Origin: Caprella mutica
Taxonomy: Eukaryota; Arthropoda; Malacostraca; Amphipoda; Caprellidae
DNA length: 64,000 nucleotides
Direction: 5' to 3'
NCBI GenBank assembly: GCA_947561585.1
Contig: CANNZV010003197.1
Location: 1 to 64,000 of the forward strand
In this document: positions 23,822-34,871 of the stretch, one piece after another
Layout: each line of letters opens with the position of its first letter
How positions within the stretch are numbered: the stretch's first letter is position 1
Notes under the pieces: model-generated
Database searches by the model: none
Told to the model about the DNA's origin: nothing
Seen by the model: only the letters and a program-made list of their open reading frames with translations
Position numbers and translations under genes: made by a program

Positions 23822-24360
23822 AGGTCCCCTCCAAGCAAATTTTTTTATTTCTTTAATCAACGAGGCTAATGCTTCTTATCATTTTACTGCAAACCCCATA
23901 AAATTTGATAGCATATTTTTAATTTTATATGCTTTTAAAGATTTTTATAATCCAAACTCTACAAAACCTACTTTACTTCCGACTTTCTAATTTTCAGTCT
24001 GAAGAAGAATGTACACCATTTGTTTTGATCGTCAACTAGGTATTTGGTTTAATAAATCTATTTATTATTCGTTTAAAGGTTTAATTTTGGATAAACATAT
24101 TATAGAAACGTTTATATACTTTTAGAAACAATTAATATCTAAATTTGAAGTCAAAACAAAGAGTGTACAATCTTCTTTCTCAGCGTCAGGTTGGAGATTC
24201 GCTTAATTGTTGCTCACAGAGTATTAAAAAACTTTAAAAGCAAATAATAAAATATATACTGAACCGAATTGTATGCGGTTAGCGGAATAATGATCGTAGA
24301 CCTTAGTTCTATAATATTATGTAATAAACTCATTTTTTTCCCGGAGCCTGGAGAGGACCT
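23822..24360. mobile_element. TTAA-flanked non-autonomous element, 539 bp
   Basis: AGGTCCCCTCC at the left and GGAGAGGACCT at the right, bounded by TTAA on both sides (23818-23821, 24361-24364). A second complete member is at 58742-59263 and a left end is at 53411. TTAA targets are used by piggyBac and Kolobok elements; which one applies here is not determined. Confidence 0.75.
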
Positions 24361-24458
24361 TTAAATTTTAAGTTTTCTTCTGTTTTTACATTCACTCAAA
24401 TATGGAATTCTATACCAATTGGCTATATGTATGGAATAGCTATAGCCGTATAGGTAGG

Positions 24459-24930
24459 TGGGTGTAGGTCATAACCCCCCCCCCCCCGTCATGTGCTTCC
24501 TGGTCATAAGCCCCCCCCCCCTCCCGGTGACGAGCCCCTATATTTTAATCTTTATTTACCTATATTATTTAATCCTTATTGTTACTTTTGTAGTTCATTT
24601 ATGATTAAACATAAAATATATGTATATCGGGTAGCGTGCAGGCTCCCGAATCTCTCTGCCAGGTCATTAAACAATCATGAAGTGTGTGCAGTACAACAAA
24701 CTATCGGATGCAACAAACTACATTAGCAACTCTCAAATATTTCTATCTAAGTAGCTCTTCATTTGTTTAACTAGGTAAATGAGGATTAAAAAAGGGAGAG
24801 GGGGCTCGTGACCGGGGGGGGGGGGGCTTATGTATAGGGATGCCCATGACCGGAGGGCTTGTGACCGGGGGGGGGGGGGGGCTCATGACTGGAGGGGGCT
24901 TATGACTGAGGGGGCTCATGAACGTACCCC
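24459..24930. mobile_element. G-run hAT-like element, 472 bp, 8-bp TSD
   Basis: Flanked by TAGGTAGG (24451-24458 and 24931-24938). Left end TGGGTGTAGGTCATAA leads into runs of 14 C; the right side has G runs within CTCATGAAC / CTTATGACTG phrases and ends GTACCCC. The core shares AAACATAAAATATATGTATA with 34988-35138. The P-rich open frame at 24493 comes from the C runs. Confidence 0.85.
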
Positions 24931-25434
24931 TAGGTAGGTATAGAATTTTTGCCTACTTGACAATCAAGTCAAACGGCGTACATATAATCTTTTTCTTTGG
25001 ACTGAAAATCAACAATTCGCATCTGTATACTGTAGGCCCGTAGGGTATTGACTATTGATTATAAAATTATAGAAACAAATATATACTATCAAATTACATT
25101 GGATTACAGCAAAATGATGAGATACTTTAGTCGTACTGTTGAAACAATAAACCATTTTGATGATTTCATTGGTGAATGGTGCTGGTTTTGTCTATACATG
25201 AGCTTTAAAAATGACATAGTTATTTCACTACGCTAAGTGTATGAATTAATAAATTGTCAGTTATTGGTAGCCATATTTTAAAAGTAACAAAACTAATGAT
25301 ATAATAAATTATTTTCTACTTTTCAGCTTGTGAAGGGATACCTGATTTTACGTGGCAAAATTTGTACGTAGAGTCGTAGACTATATCACCACTTTCAGTT
25401 GCAGAGACACACGGAGGAAGTGGTTTAATTTACC

Positions 25435-26371
25435 ATGTCACGATTAGCGGGGGACTTGATATATTCCCCTTTGACTGGTGTGATATATCAAATACACCCC
25501 GAACACACATATCAAATTACAATCCATGTTAGAGAAGATGATGGCTTCGGAATTCAAGTAGCAGAGAGTTTTGTCCTCTTGGATCCGTACAGATTTGTAA
25601 TACATACTGTACCTAACTTCGAAGATATCGTTGATGATTTAGATAGATTGATAGAAAAAGGCGCATCGCTCCTTAGAAATCTTGATCCTTCATTAATAGA
25701 GTTCCCTACATTCAAGGAACTTTCCTTGATAGGGAAAAACCTCATTTACAGGCTATTTATGCTAACTGCCATTTCAGGAAGATGGAAACGATTTCCTGAT
25801 TTTGCTGCAGTGCATACATGTTTTTTTTGCACACCTCGTCTTCGAGAGTGGTTTGGACCTCACAGCAGCACATCTAAGTAAGTATTGCCTAGTACAGTAA
25901 AACTCCTCTATTGTGGAGGTCAGTGATTGTACAATTCTGAATAAGAGATCTACTCCGTATAGTGAACAAATTTTCTTTAGTCTGTCATAAAAAAACTGAT
26001 GGCTATTTATTGCAGACTAAAGGTAATTTCTTCACTATACGGATTGAAATTAGTTCCACTCTTATCTGATGAATCTACATTCACTATAGAGTACTCCACT
26101 AGAGTGGAGTAGATTCATATTTATTTAAAAGCAAGTTATTGTGAAGACACAGAATATTTGTTTCACAATAACTTACTCTCTGATACAAGAATATTAATAA
26201 TATATATATACTATATTAATAAATTTATGTATCACAAATACCTAACTTTTTGTATTTCATTTCAGGTACAGCTGTCCTTACTGCAGAGCAGATATAACAG
26301 AGTGCGTCCACAGTCGACAAGATAAATGTCGTCATGGCCAAAATAGGAGGCGATGCAAGTTTGCAACCTAA
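25435..26371 (+). CDS. Small RING-like protein, two exons, 182 aa
   Basis: Exon 1 is 25435-25877 and exon 2 is 26266-26371, joined across AA|GTAAGT ... TTTCAG|G in phase 2. The ATG (MSRLAGDLIYSP) follows an in-frame TAA six bases upstream; an acceptor-like TTTTCAG at 25321-25327 suggests an upstream untranslated exon. Residues 1-110 are acidic and not recognised (VPNFEDIVDDLDRLIEKGAS). Residues about 127-160 resemble the second half of a RING domain: HTCFFCTPRLREWF, then CPYCRADITEC completed by exon 2. The first CxxC pair is absent, CxH reads HxC, and the last Cys of CxxC is Arg (TPRL). Zinc binding is therefore doubtful. A basic Cys/His tail (CRHGQNRRRCKF) ends it. Its final codons run into a 21-bp repeat array. 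A decayed duplicate lies at 28890-29480. No TATA or polyA signal identified. Confidence 0.6.
25892..26110. mobile_element. pogo-like MITE fragment in the RING-like gene intron
   Basis: CAGTAAAACTCCTCTATTG and repeated CTATAGTG / GTGAACAAATTTTC motifs resemble the termini of 785-1175. The duplicate locus keeps a matching right end (GAGTTGTTTTTACCGTA, near 29061-29077), so insertion predates the duplication. Confidence 0.55.
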
Positions 26372-26811
26372 TGATGAAAGTTTGCAACCCAATGATGAAA
26401 GTTTGCAACCCAATGATGAAGTTTGCAACCCAATAATGAAAGTTTGCAACCCAATAATGAAAGTTTGCAACCCAATAATGAAAGTTTTGCAACCCAATAA
26501 TGAAAGTTTGCAACCCAATAATGAAAGTTTGCAACCCAATAATGAAAGTTTGCAACCCAATAATGAAAGTTTGCAACCCAATAATGAAAGTTTGCAACCC
26601 AATAATGAAAGTTTGCAACCCAATAATGAAAGTTTGCAACCCAATAATGAAAGTTTGCAACCCAATAATGAAAGTTTGCAACCCAATAATGAAAGTTTGC
26701 AACCCAATAATGAAAGTTTGCAACCCAATAATGAAAGTTTGCAACCCAATAATGAAAGTTGCAACCCAATAATGAAAGTTTGCAACCCAATAATGAAAGT
26801 TTTACAACCCC
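26358..26811. repeat. 21-bp minisatellite, about 21 copies, in-frame heptad
   Basis: Units AGTTTGCAACCCAATAATGA+A encode SLQPNNE in one frame. Because 21 is divisible by three, several frames on both strands stay open for over 150 codons (for example 26334-26894 plus, 26225-26785 minus). The RING-like frame stops in the first unit (TAA 26369), so the array is mainly 3' untranslated. Three early units read GATGAA, and single-base losses or gains switch the frame near 26419, 26485 and 26759. Confidence 0.95.
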
Positions 26812-27849
26812 AAGCTGATCAAACAATTAACGAAAATTGGGGTACAAACCTGTTCAGCTGCTACAACATTCATATTTATGTCAGCAGTCTGTGATTATTG
26901 CAAAATATTTTGAATAAACATGATAAAATTTGACTATCATTCTGTTTCAACTCTACTAAAACCGGTTATTTCTGTGTCATTTGGAGATGTAGAGGAAATA
27001 AACTTTTGGTTTAGATATTTGAAGTGGTTTTAATCAGTCCATTACCCTGAGTTCAGAGAGGTAGACCTATAGAAACGTAGTTGTCTATAGGTAGACCGTG
27101 TTGTTTATAATTAAATAATTGTAAATGATAGAATATACAATTAATTATTATTTATATATATATATATTCTTTTAATAAGTCTAATTTATAAATCACCCTA
27201 ATAACACTATATTTCGACGTTTTGATAGCTAGAAGTAAATACCACAGGTTCACTGAACGTTTTTTCACTGAATCGCCGGTCTATTTAGGTGGGGAAGAAA
27301 AAAAGTTATGCATTTAAAGAGTTTAATACTTCTAGAAAGGATAATAATGATACTGCATCCTGTTTCTAGAATCTGGAAGCCCTGCTTTTCCACTGAATAC
27401 CGAAAATAAAAATGACCACTTCACCATACAGGTGTGGTCAATGATTTTGGCAAAGACGAATAATTGGCATAGGTTACCCTAATAGAAAAAATAACAATAA
27501 TTCTCCCAAACAATGTATAATAATTACTCATTATTTAACACATATTACATATTTAGAAACTCATTATTTAACACTAATATAAAAAAAATTCAACCAAATG
27601 TTAATAGTTTACACTTGATTATATCAATTCATACACATTCTGCTAATTAGATTTATAGGTACATACTATATCTGGAAAGAAGGATAGTTCTATATCAGTG
27701 ACATCTCATTTCATTTGGAAAACCAGAAGAACTATGGAAAATCAGTTACATAAGAAATGTGTAGAAGCACATAATATTTTAGGACAAGAATTCAAAAAGT
27801 TCTTACTCAGTTATAGGAAACGTGAATCACCGAATATAGGATTAATGTA
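26812..27849. other. AT-rich DNA downstream of the array
   Basis: 26812-27050 has a counterpart at 29430-29660 (AACAATTAACGA ... TTTGACTATCATTCTGTTTC). No further gene is seen before the MITE at 27850. Confidence 0.5.
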
Positions 27850-28150
27850 GAGGTAAAGCTCGTACAACGCCCAGTACATGTACTGGAAAAGTGGCGATCA
27901 GCGTTCGTTGTAACGATACATTTATTAGTTTAGTTGGGGATTTAAACTTTGTAAGTTTTCTTTGACAGCATTTCAAAGAAACGCCAATGAAGGTAAACAA
28001 TCTCAGATCATTATTAAAGGAAAATTTTTAATGAAAATCGCATAATATAATTATAATACCTCGGAATATAATAAATGGTTGACTAGATACTGGGTAGACG
28101 GATAAAAAAATATGTTAAACAAAATAATTTAAAGAGGTCCTTGTAGCGAT
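27850..28150. mobile_element. Tc1-type MITE fragment
   Basis: Begins AGGTAAAGCTCGTACAACGC after a TA and shares the interior AATACCTCGGAATATAAT with the element at 16686-17176. The right terminus was not recognised. Confidence 0.55.
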
Positions 28151-28335
28151 CGGCTGTCCGAAATTAGAACTAACATTTTTTTCCTTTGTAGTCAAAAGAT
28201 CGTACGTAAATTCTTGTCCAAGTAAATTCTTGAACAATTAACTAATTATCAATGAAGTACTTAAATTACCAGGCCTTGCACTAAATCTGCAAATACAATG
28301 AATGAATGGAATGGTGTTCTTCTTTCTTTCTTCCT

Positions 28336-28440
28336 TACCTCGTTGCTTTTTCTTTGTACGAAGTCACCCCCGATTTTGTTGAGTCGTTTCTATATGTTTC
28401 AACAGCGCTTCATAAACGAGTGAGGGAGTTTTTGAAAATT
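28336..28440 (-). pseudogene. Short minus-strand coding relic, copy 1 (VYEALLKHIE)
   Basis: Reads LVYEALLKHIETTQQNR on the minus strand. After a 1-bp frameshift in a G run it continues as GDFVQRKSNE and ends at a good GAG|GTAAGG donor (28338-28337). Two relatives lie at 28790-28870 and 29800-30025. Function unknown. Confidence 0.35.
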
Positions 28441-28789
28441 TCTGAGTTTGATTAATTCAAAATCTTTCATTATTTATTTCTTCTACGACGAAATGGTGAT
28501 GTTACGAATAGATCATATAAAACGAAGATTGTCTGAAAACTATGAATGAATTAAATGTTATTTTTGTGAACAGTACCGATTCAATTATTTCCGGATCACT
28601 ATTTTAGATGGTATTCTTTAATTAATTAATATGAACTAATTTAATAGATTCAAGTATACATTTTTAATAATTAATCATTTCGATTGAATCAAATCTGTTG
28701 GAAATATTGTGAGTCTTAGTTCCAATTGAGTAAAGACAATTTTTATGTAATAATATCAAACAGTCATATACGAATAAAAAATTATTACT

Positions 28790-28870
28790 TCTTTGTTGCT
28801 GCTGCCCAGGTTTTTGTTGAATAATTGCTACATATTCGAACAGCGCCTCATAAATGGAACATCACAAAAC
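28790..28870 (-). pseudogene. Short minus-strand coding relic, copy 2 (IYEALFEYVA)
   Basis: Reads IYEALFEYVAIIQQKPG on the minus strand, related to 28336-28440. It lies just before the decayed duplicate of the RING-like gene. No ATG or splice site is visible. Confidence 0.3.
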
Positions 28871-28889
28871 GAGTAACCTTGTCTCCGAC

Positions 28890-29480
28890 GGTGGTGGTGG
28901 TTTAGACCGGACTACAGCACATTTAAGTAAGTGTTGCCGTCCTTTATAGTGAATGTACTCTATACAGTTCTGAGTAAGGGAACTAATCTGTAGTATTAAC
29001 AAATTTTCCTTTAGTCTGGGGAATATGCATTCACTATAGTAGAGCACTACACTCCACTATAGAGTTGTTTTTACCGTACTTGGAAATATCAAAAAAATTT
29101 ACATTTCACGAGCTAAAGAATTAATTCACATTGACTCAAAGAGCAAGTTATTGTGAAGGCACAGATAGTATACGAGGTCATCGCATAATAATTGTTTCCG
29201 CAATAACTTACTCTCTGAACATAAGAATATATATATATATATATATATATACCATATAAATGAAAGTATATATCTCAAATAACTGAATAAACTTTTCTAT
29301 TATATCTAAGGTACAGGTCCTCTCTGCAGAGAGCATATAACAGAGTGTGTTGAAGTCGACAACATAAATTCTGACATGGCCAAATTAGTAGAAAATCTAA
29401 TTTTGCAACACCCTCGTGATCGAACAATTAACGATAGTTGGAAAAAAGTCTGGACAACTCTTCCAACCCTCATAATTTAG
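28890..29480 (+). pseudogene. Decayed duplicate of the RING-like gene (exon 1 end, intron, exon 2)
   Basis: 28905-28935 matches the end of exon 1 with its donor (GACTACAGCACATTTAAGTAAG). The intron keeps the MITE end and the GCAAGTTATTGTGAAG segment, and 29310 onward matches exon 2 (CTGCAGAG..CATATAACAGAGTG) with stops. Only about one unit of the 21-bp repeat is present (TTTTGCAACACCC) where the first copy has about 21. A TA dinucleotide run lies at 29228-29250. Confidence 0.75.
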
Positions 29481-29799
29481 TCAGCAATCTTGATCATTGC
29501 AATAAAATTGAGATAAACGTAATAAAATTTGACAATCATTCCGTTTCACCAGTTAAATAAATCATTCAGTTTCACCAGTTATTTATTTAAGTGCCATTTA
29601 GAGTTGGAGAGGCATTAAATTTATGGGACTGAAACTTGAAGTGGTCTTAATGAAATATATGTAGATGAAGATTTTTAAACAAAGTGCGATTTATTTATTT
29701 TATTTATTTATGTATACACAAAATTTCCAATACGCATTTCATAGAATAACAGAAATAATGTTATCCATATAAATAATTCTGCCCTGCTAACATGTTTCA

Positions 29800-30025
29800 C
29801 AACAATACTATTTTTTAAATAATTAGTAAAGTCAAGTTAAGCAAATTAAATATTTTACATATTAATTTTCTTTATAATCAAAATTGCAGTTTTTTTATAT
29901 AATTTCGGGAAGTACATCTTTCGGGAAGAAGTACCAACAACATCTTTTCCCAGTTTTGTTGGAGAAATTTCCATACATCTCAACAGCGCCTCATAGACGA
30001 GAAGAAAGTCTTTATTCTAACTGCA
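29800..30025 (-). pseudogene. Short minus-strand coding relic, copy 3 (VYEALLRCME)
   Basis: An open minus-strand stretch reads FLLVYEALLRCMEISPTKLG, then KDVVGTSSRKMYFPKLYKK, before a stop. It is the longest of the three related pieces and may follow an acceptor (CTGCAG near 30024-30019). Not recognised. Confidence 0.35.
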
Positions 30026-30158
30026 GCGAAAGAGAGGTGTAAAAAATAATTATGTAATTTAATACTAACTTCAATGTATTAAATTAATGTAATATTCATT
30101 TCAACGTTTTTCTTCCAAACCAATTGAAAGAAAGAAACAGGCAGTTACATACATACAT

Positions 30159-30549
30159 ATACTCTACCTAATAGGATACTCTACCTAATAGGATACTCTA
30201 CCTAATAGGATACTCTACCTAATAGGATACTCTACCTAATAGGATACTCTACCTAATAGGATACTCTACCTAATAGGATACTCTACCTAATAGGATACTC
30301 TACCTAATAGGATACTCTACCTAATAGGATACTCTACCTAATAGGATACTCTACCTAATAGGATACTCTACCTAATAGGATACTCTACCTAATAGGATAC
30401 TCTACCTAATAGGATACTCTACCTAATAGGATACTCTACCTAATAGGATACTCTACCTAATAGGATACTCTACCTAATAGGATACTCTACCTAATAGGAT
30501 ACTCTACCTAATAGGATACTCTACCTAATAGGATACTCTACCTAATAGG
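30159..30549. repeat. 17-bp minisatellite, 23 copies, apparently perfect
   Basis: The unit ATACTCTACCTAATAGG repeats for exactly 391 bp (23 x 17). I found no variant unit by eye. The flanks (TACATACATACAT / GGTAATTTTG) are unrelated. Confidence 0.97.
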
Positions 30550-30675
30550 GTAATTTTGTTTCTTGGTTTCCTAGTTCTTTAAATTCTAAAATGAATAACC
30601 ATATCCAAATTTATATTTCAATAATATTTGTAATTATTTGCTTTTATTAATTAAGAAAAATGATGCAAACGCATA

Positions 30676-30842
30676 TAGGGTAAGTTCCGAATTATTTATC
30701 TGACCCACATTTTCGGTCATATACGAATAAAATATATTATGTAATATGATGGATGACTCTATGATTTGATTAAAATCTTCAATTCTACATCTTTTCTTGT
30801 ATGATCGAAAATGTGGAACTGGTCCACAATCGGAACCCAGCC
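30676..30842. mobile_element. Palindromic MITE (TAGGGTAAGTTCCG family)
   Basis: TAGGGTAAGTTCCGAATTAT at the left and GTGGAACTGGTCCACAATCG near the right end form the arms. GGTCATATACGAATAAA and TGTATGATCGAAA mark the stem. Confidence 0.65.
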
Positions 30843-31059
30843 TATTTAACAACCATATGTTTTACCCAGGGTACAGGAAGGTAGAATTATATTAAAGATT
30901 TTAATCAAATCATCGAGTCATCACATCATATTACTGTATCTAGATAAGTTCGTTCAATTGCACAAGTAGCTTGTCCAGGCAATTTACACATTGATTACGT
31001 ATTTGAACTTCTTAAATAGATATAAATTAAAAAAATTGTTCAACAATTCAGTGTTATAT

Positions 31060-31325
31060 CCACCGTGTAAAAGGCAATGGGTTTTAGACGTGGGGCAGGC
31101 GTGTAACAGGCGATGGGTTTTTAGATGTGGGGCAGACGTGTAATAATCCTCTGTGGGACAGACGTGGGAGGTCCCGCTTTTTCAAGATTTGGGATGTGAG
31201 TGGGATTCAAGACGTGGGTATTCAGACGTCTTTAAGACATCTAAAATCCATCGTACCTCGCAAGCGAGGGGTATCCCACTCTGTCCCACGCGGGACAGAG
31301 TTTATGGTTAGCTGGGTGACAGATA
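31060..31325. repeat. GC-richer repeat with GTCCCACGCGGGAC palindromes
   Basis: Repeated GACGTGGGGCAG / GATGGGTTTT phrases, CGCAAGCGAGGGGTATCCC, and an end GGTTAGCTGGGTGACAG. A relative lies at 17690-17790. It stands out against the AT-rich background. The open frame 31127-31360 is not recognised and is probably chance. Confidence 0.5.
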
Positions 31326-31386
31326 ACTATGTGAAAATAAGTTTGATCATTCAAGTTTAAGCTTTATGAATCATTAAATACAGTTA

Positions 31387-31951
31387 AAAGGGGCAGTTCA
31401 GTCAATTTTTGTTTTCATAATATTAAAGTTGAACGATCACTTAGTAAGAATAAAGCATTCTTGTAGAATTAAACGGTTGAAAAAAATATAATAAGCGATA
31501 TATCATATTTTATAAATTCGATTTAGTTCCTGCGTCCTCCTACAGATGGCGCCACCACTCTGTACTATTTGTTTACATTTTACAGCTGATAACATGTGAA
31601 TAATTTTTCTATCAACAGTATTAACAGGTAATTTATGAAGAGATGGTTTTCTTTTCAAAACTAAATCTTATTGACTCTAAGGAGAGTTTTCAATTTCACA
31701 AATTCTTTTCACCATTTTCATAAGTTAATAACCGATTCAAGTCTGAGACTGGTTATCATTTTGTTTACGTACTACAATGATTAGTTACGCGGTCCACCGC
31801 AGTCCACAGATGGCGCCACTAATTTACAATATACTTTTTATATAAACATTTCTAAAATCAACGAATATTCTAATGTTACATAAATAATAATTATACTAAA
31901 TCGATTTAGGACCAATTTGGCGATAGTTTGATTTTGACTGAACTGCCCCTT
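31387..31951. mobile_element. TA-flanked MITE with two AGATGGCGCCAC motifs, 565 bp
   Basis: Ends AAAGGGGCAGTTCAGTCAA and TTGACTGAACTGCCCCTT are near-perfect inverted repeats bounded by TA. AGATGGCGCCAC occurs at 31544-31555 and 31808-31819. A shorter relative is at 45622-45916. Confidence 0.75.
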
Positions 31952-32519
31952 TAAATGGGGGTGATAAACCTCTGGACAAACTTTCTCTTCTTTGATAAAT
32001 CGATAAAGGGACACTAATAATAGAATAAATTGTTATTTTATTTTTTATATGCCTATTTTAAAAAAATAGATACAAAAGATTGAGCAAAACAATGACGCAC
32101 ATACGCACGCAATCGTTAATCTTGCAGCCTAGCCTCCTAGCTATCACACTTCTGACTAGACTACCTCCTAGTTATTATAATTTTACACTAATTGATTTCA
32201 AATAATTGTTATTTCTAGTTGATGAAATCTGATGAGGATTGCAAACAACAATTCCCAGCGACCCCTGTGGTGAACGCTGGACTTAAAACCAAATTATTAG
32301 TTTTTTCACTGGTGTTAGTTTCTACATTTTCATTACAAAATCTGTACGAAGGTACAGTTGTCCACCCGGTAAGAATGATAGTTATTTGATATTACTCCAT
32401 ATTTGTGCGCAATACAAATCAGCTAGAGTAAAATGGAGCATAATATAGCATTTAAAGCGCTAGTAGCATTTTACGTACCCCGCCTTAGTTATAACCTATA
32501 ACTATTTAAGCTCCGCTCT
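31952..32519. other. Unannotated AT-rich DNA
   Basis: No gene, array or transposon ends recognised; 32220-32290 is slightly GC-richer but has no open frame of note. Confidence 0.4.
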
Positions 32520-32890
32520 TTTTCATTCATCATGCAGTGTGTCATGCAAGAAACGGGTATAAGCCTAATGTCGCCGCATATTGCTATTTTTGCACAATCT
32601 CGAGAATGCATTGCGCGTTTTTAGGATCTGGAGTGTGCAAGGGTCGTATGCGTGTCAGTTCGACAGTTCCACGTTTTAACAAGTTGCTTATTTCCATCAA
32701 TAGCATGTAATTTTTTTGAAAAATTCTGAATATTATACTTAATTTAAGACTATTTTAACATTAAAAACTAGAGGAGAACAATATGTTAATTCCAAACGTT
32801 TGGTAGAATGTTTGTATCTCGGTAAAATTGAAATACCTGTTTTAAATTCTACTTTTTAATAATCTTTGCATATAAAAACAGTATGCTTCC
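32520..32890. repeat. Flank of RING copy 2, duplicated at 39530-40090
   Basis: CATTCATCATGCAGT, GTGTTTTTAGGATCT-type sequence, GCTTATTTCCATCAATAGCATG and TTTGCATATAAAAA occur in the same order in both places. Part of it also recurs inverted at 41080-41200. Confidence 0.7.
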
Positions 32891-32930
32891 CATACTGATT
32901 CCTATAGCTATGCAGAATTCAATGACAAAT

Positions 32931-33801
32931 ATGTTTATCCCGTTTGATGGAACAGTCATTTTCTTGGCTATAATGATGTGCCTCGTCTTACGGTGGACGA
33001 TATGAACAAAAAACTGCAAACAGGATTAGGAATAAATATTCCTTTATCCAGGAAAGAGATAGATGTGTTGGCTTTGTTAGTGCACATGGAAAATATGGTG
33101 AAGGAGATCATTTGTCGCCATCAAAAAGGAAAATGCACTTTGGACGAAACTGTCAGAGTTTATCAAGCTATGTTGAAAGTCTTCATTGACTGTGAAAACA
33201 CGGTCTTTTCACTAATAATTACTATTCCCAGGGATTGGTGAATGCTAACACATGGATTCTACTGGATATGAAGAGTTCAATAGAAAAAATCCCATCTACA
33301 AAAAGTCTGCTGTAGAACTTACGAAAAGCACGTAGAGCAGATCAGAACTGGACAGTTTGAATTGAGGTTCTACTTGATGATCATCGCTTTACAAAATCTT
33401 TATTGTGCGGTCCACAAAGCGACGGCTCGATACGATGGATATTATCAAATGGCATAATACTTATTATCAATGTATGGAACAACTTCTTTATGAAGGGATT
33501 GACCTTCAAACTACTTTCCATTCATCTTATTTATTTAAAGTCCATGGCTTCTTCTTCAGCTATGAAGTGGGTGAAGAGAAGCAAGATGGGAGATTTTGAC
33601 CACTCGAAAGCTCATGACTACGTTATCTGCAGGAAAAATGATATACCGACGTCACATAGGATATTCTTTCAGGTTGCACCCACGTCTACTGTACGACGTG
33701 CATCGAGACATGGTATGCAAGGAGCAGCAACTTGGGAGTGCTCATATTGCAGGACTAATTCAAATTAACGAATCATGGCATCTGGATACGAAAAACTTCT
33801 A
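32931..33801 (+). pseudogene. RING-finger family copy 2, decayed
   Basis: The ORF-A homologue (32931-33241) contains LSRKEIDVLALLVHM but has an early frameshift and a 15-bp deletion just after its stop. ORF-B begins MDSTGYEEFNRKNPIY at 33252, then loses frame. The RING region (about 33560-33770) reads DYVICRKND where copy 1 has DCVICRKND, so the first zinc-binding Cys is Tyr. The CTHVYCTTCIETW core is out of frame, and CPYC-type sequence survives as GAGTGCTCATATTGC. The tail ASGYEKLL ends near 33801. Confidence 0.65.
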
Positions 33802-34871
33802 ATAGAACATATGAATTTTGGGTTTAAATTCTCAAAACTATGGGACATTAATATAAATATATCTACTTAGCCAAGCTGAAATTTTTCCTCAACTAAACAC
33901 TCGCTCCTAATAGTTGTATTCGGATTAGATTCCCGAAAATAAAAGCTGTTCAAATTTGCTTGTTTGGGCCACTTATATTTATGTAAAATAAAATAAAGCA
34001 ATATATTAGCAATTATTCAATTACTATAGAACTGCTGCTATTTATTGAAGGATTGAGAACTTTAAATTGGTGGTTGTCCTCACATTATATTGCAAGGCAT
34101 AATAGTATTGATAGGACAAAAGAAATTTGTTTATGTAATTTAAAATTAACGAATTTAAAATTGAACTGTTCATTTACATTCCTACCTACCTATGCTACAC
34201 CAAAGACAATATAAGATATTAAAGATAAGACTCTCAACTTGATAGGGCACATGCAAAACTAATAACAACCAATCAGAAGCGATCAGTAGCATACGTCACA
34301 CCAAACAATAATAAAAAAGTGGCTCGCTAAAGGGTTAACGCTTATTGGCTAGAAGTTGGTTCAGAGTGCTGACGTCAGTGCAAACCATGGAAGGTGCAAA
34401 CATGCATGCTCTGTATTTTATAACACTGAGTTGAGCAGACGGCTAACATTTTGTTTTACGTATACGTGTCTGTCGTCCAGTCCACTGCTCATACATTCAT
34501 ATTCACGGACTACCAGTGTATAGAATATCGTAGTGACAATTGAGACGGTAAGTGTGCGTGACGTCATCACCGCAACACCCTAAATTTAATTTATGACAAT
34601 CTAAGAGTGTTAAATTATAAAAAAAAAATTTATTTATTGTTTAATAAAATGTTTAATTTATTATTTATTGTCAATATAAGAGAGTAATGGTGTATTCAAT
34701 TATTCAAACTACTTTTCATTAATTTAAAAAAATCACTTCTGTCATTACTACGTATATAGCAGTGGACCGAAAAACAGATCTAATAATGTAGCTGAGAGAC
34801 GTTGTTATAGTTTCAGTACTAGAATTTCCTTGGGAGTTGAGCGTCTATCTTATATTGTCTTTGGCTACACC
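33802..34871. other. AT-rich DNA with CCAAT and CRE motifs
   Basis: CCAATCAG (34268), ATTGGCTAG (34343), TGACGTCA (34370 and 34559) and TTTTATAACACTGAG near 34416 are clustered. No gene is seen. 34525-34620 is related to 8130-8220. Confidence 0.4.

Noticed and set aside
24493..24726. Pro-rich ORF
   Set aside because: It is created by C runs at the end of a G-run transposon.
26225..26826. Several open frames over 150 codons on both strands
   Set aside because: They are products of a 21-bp tandem repeat; only the spliced RING-like frame, which stops in the first unit, has independent support.
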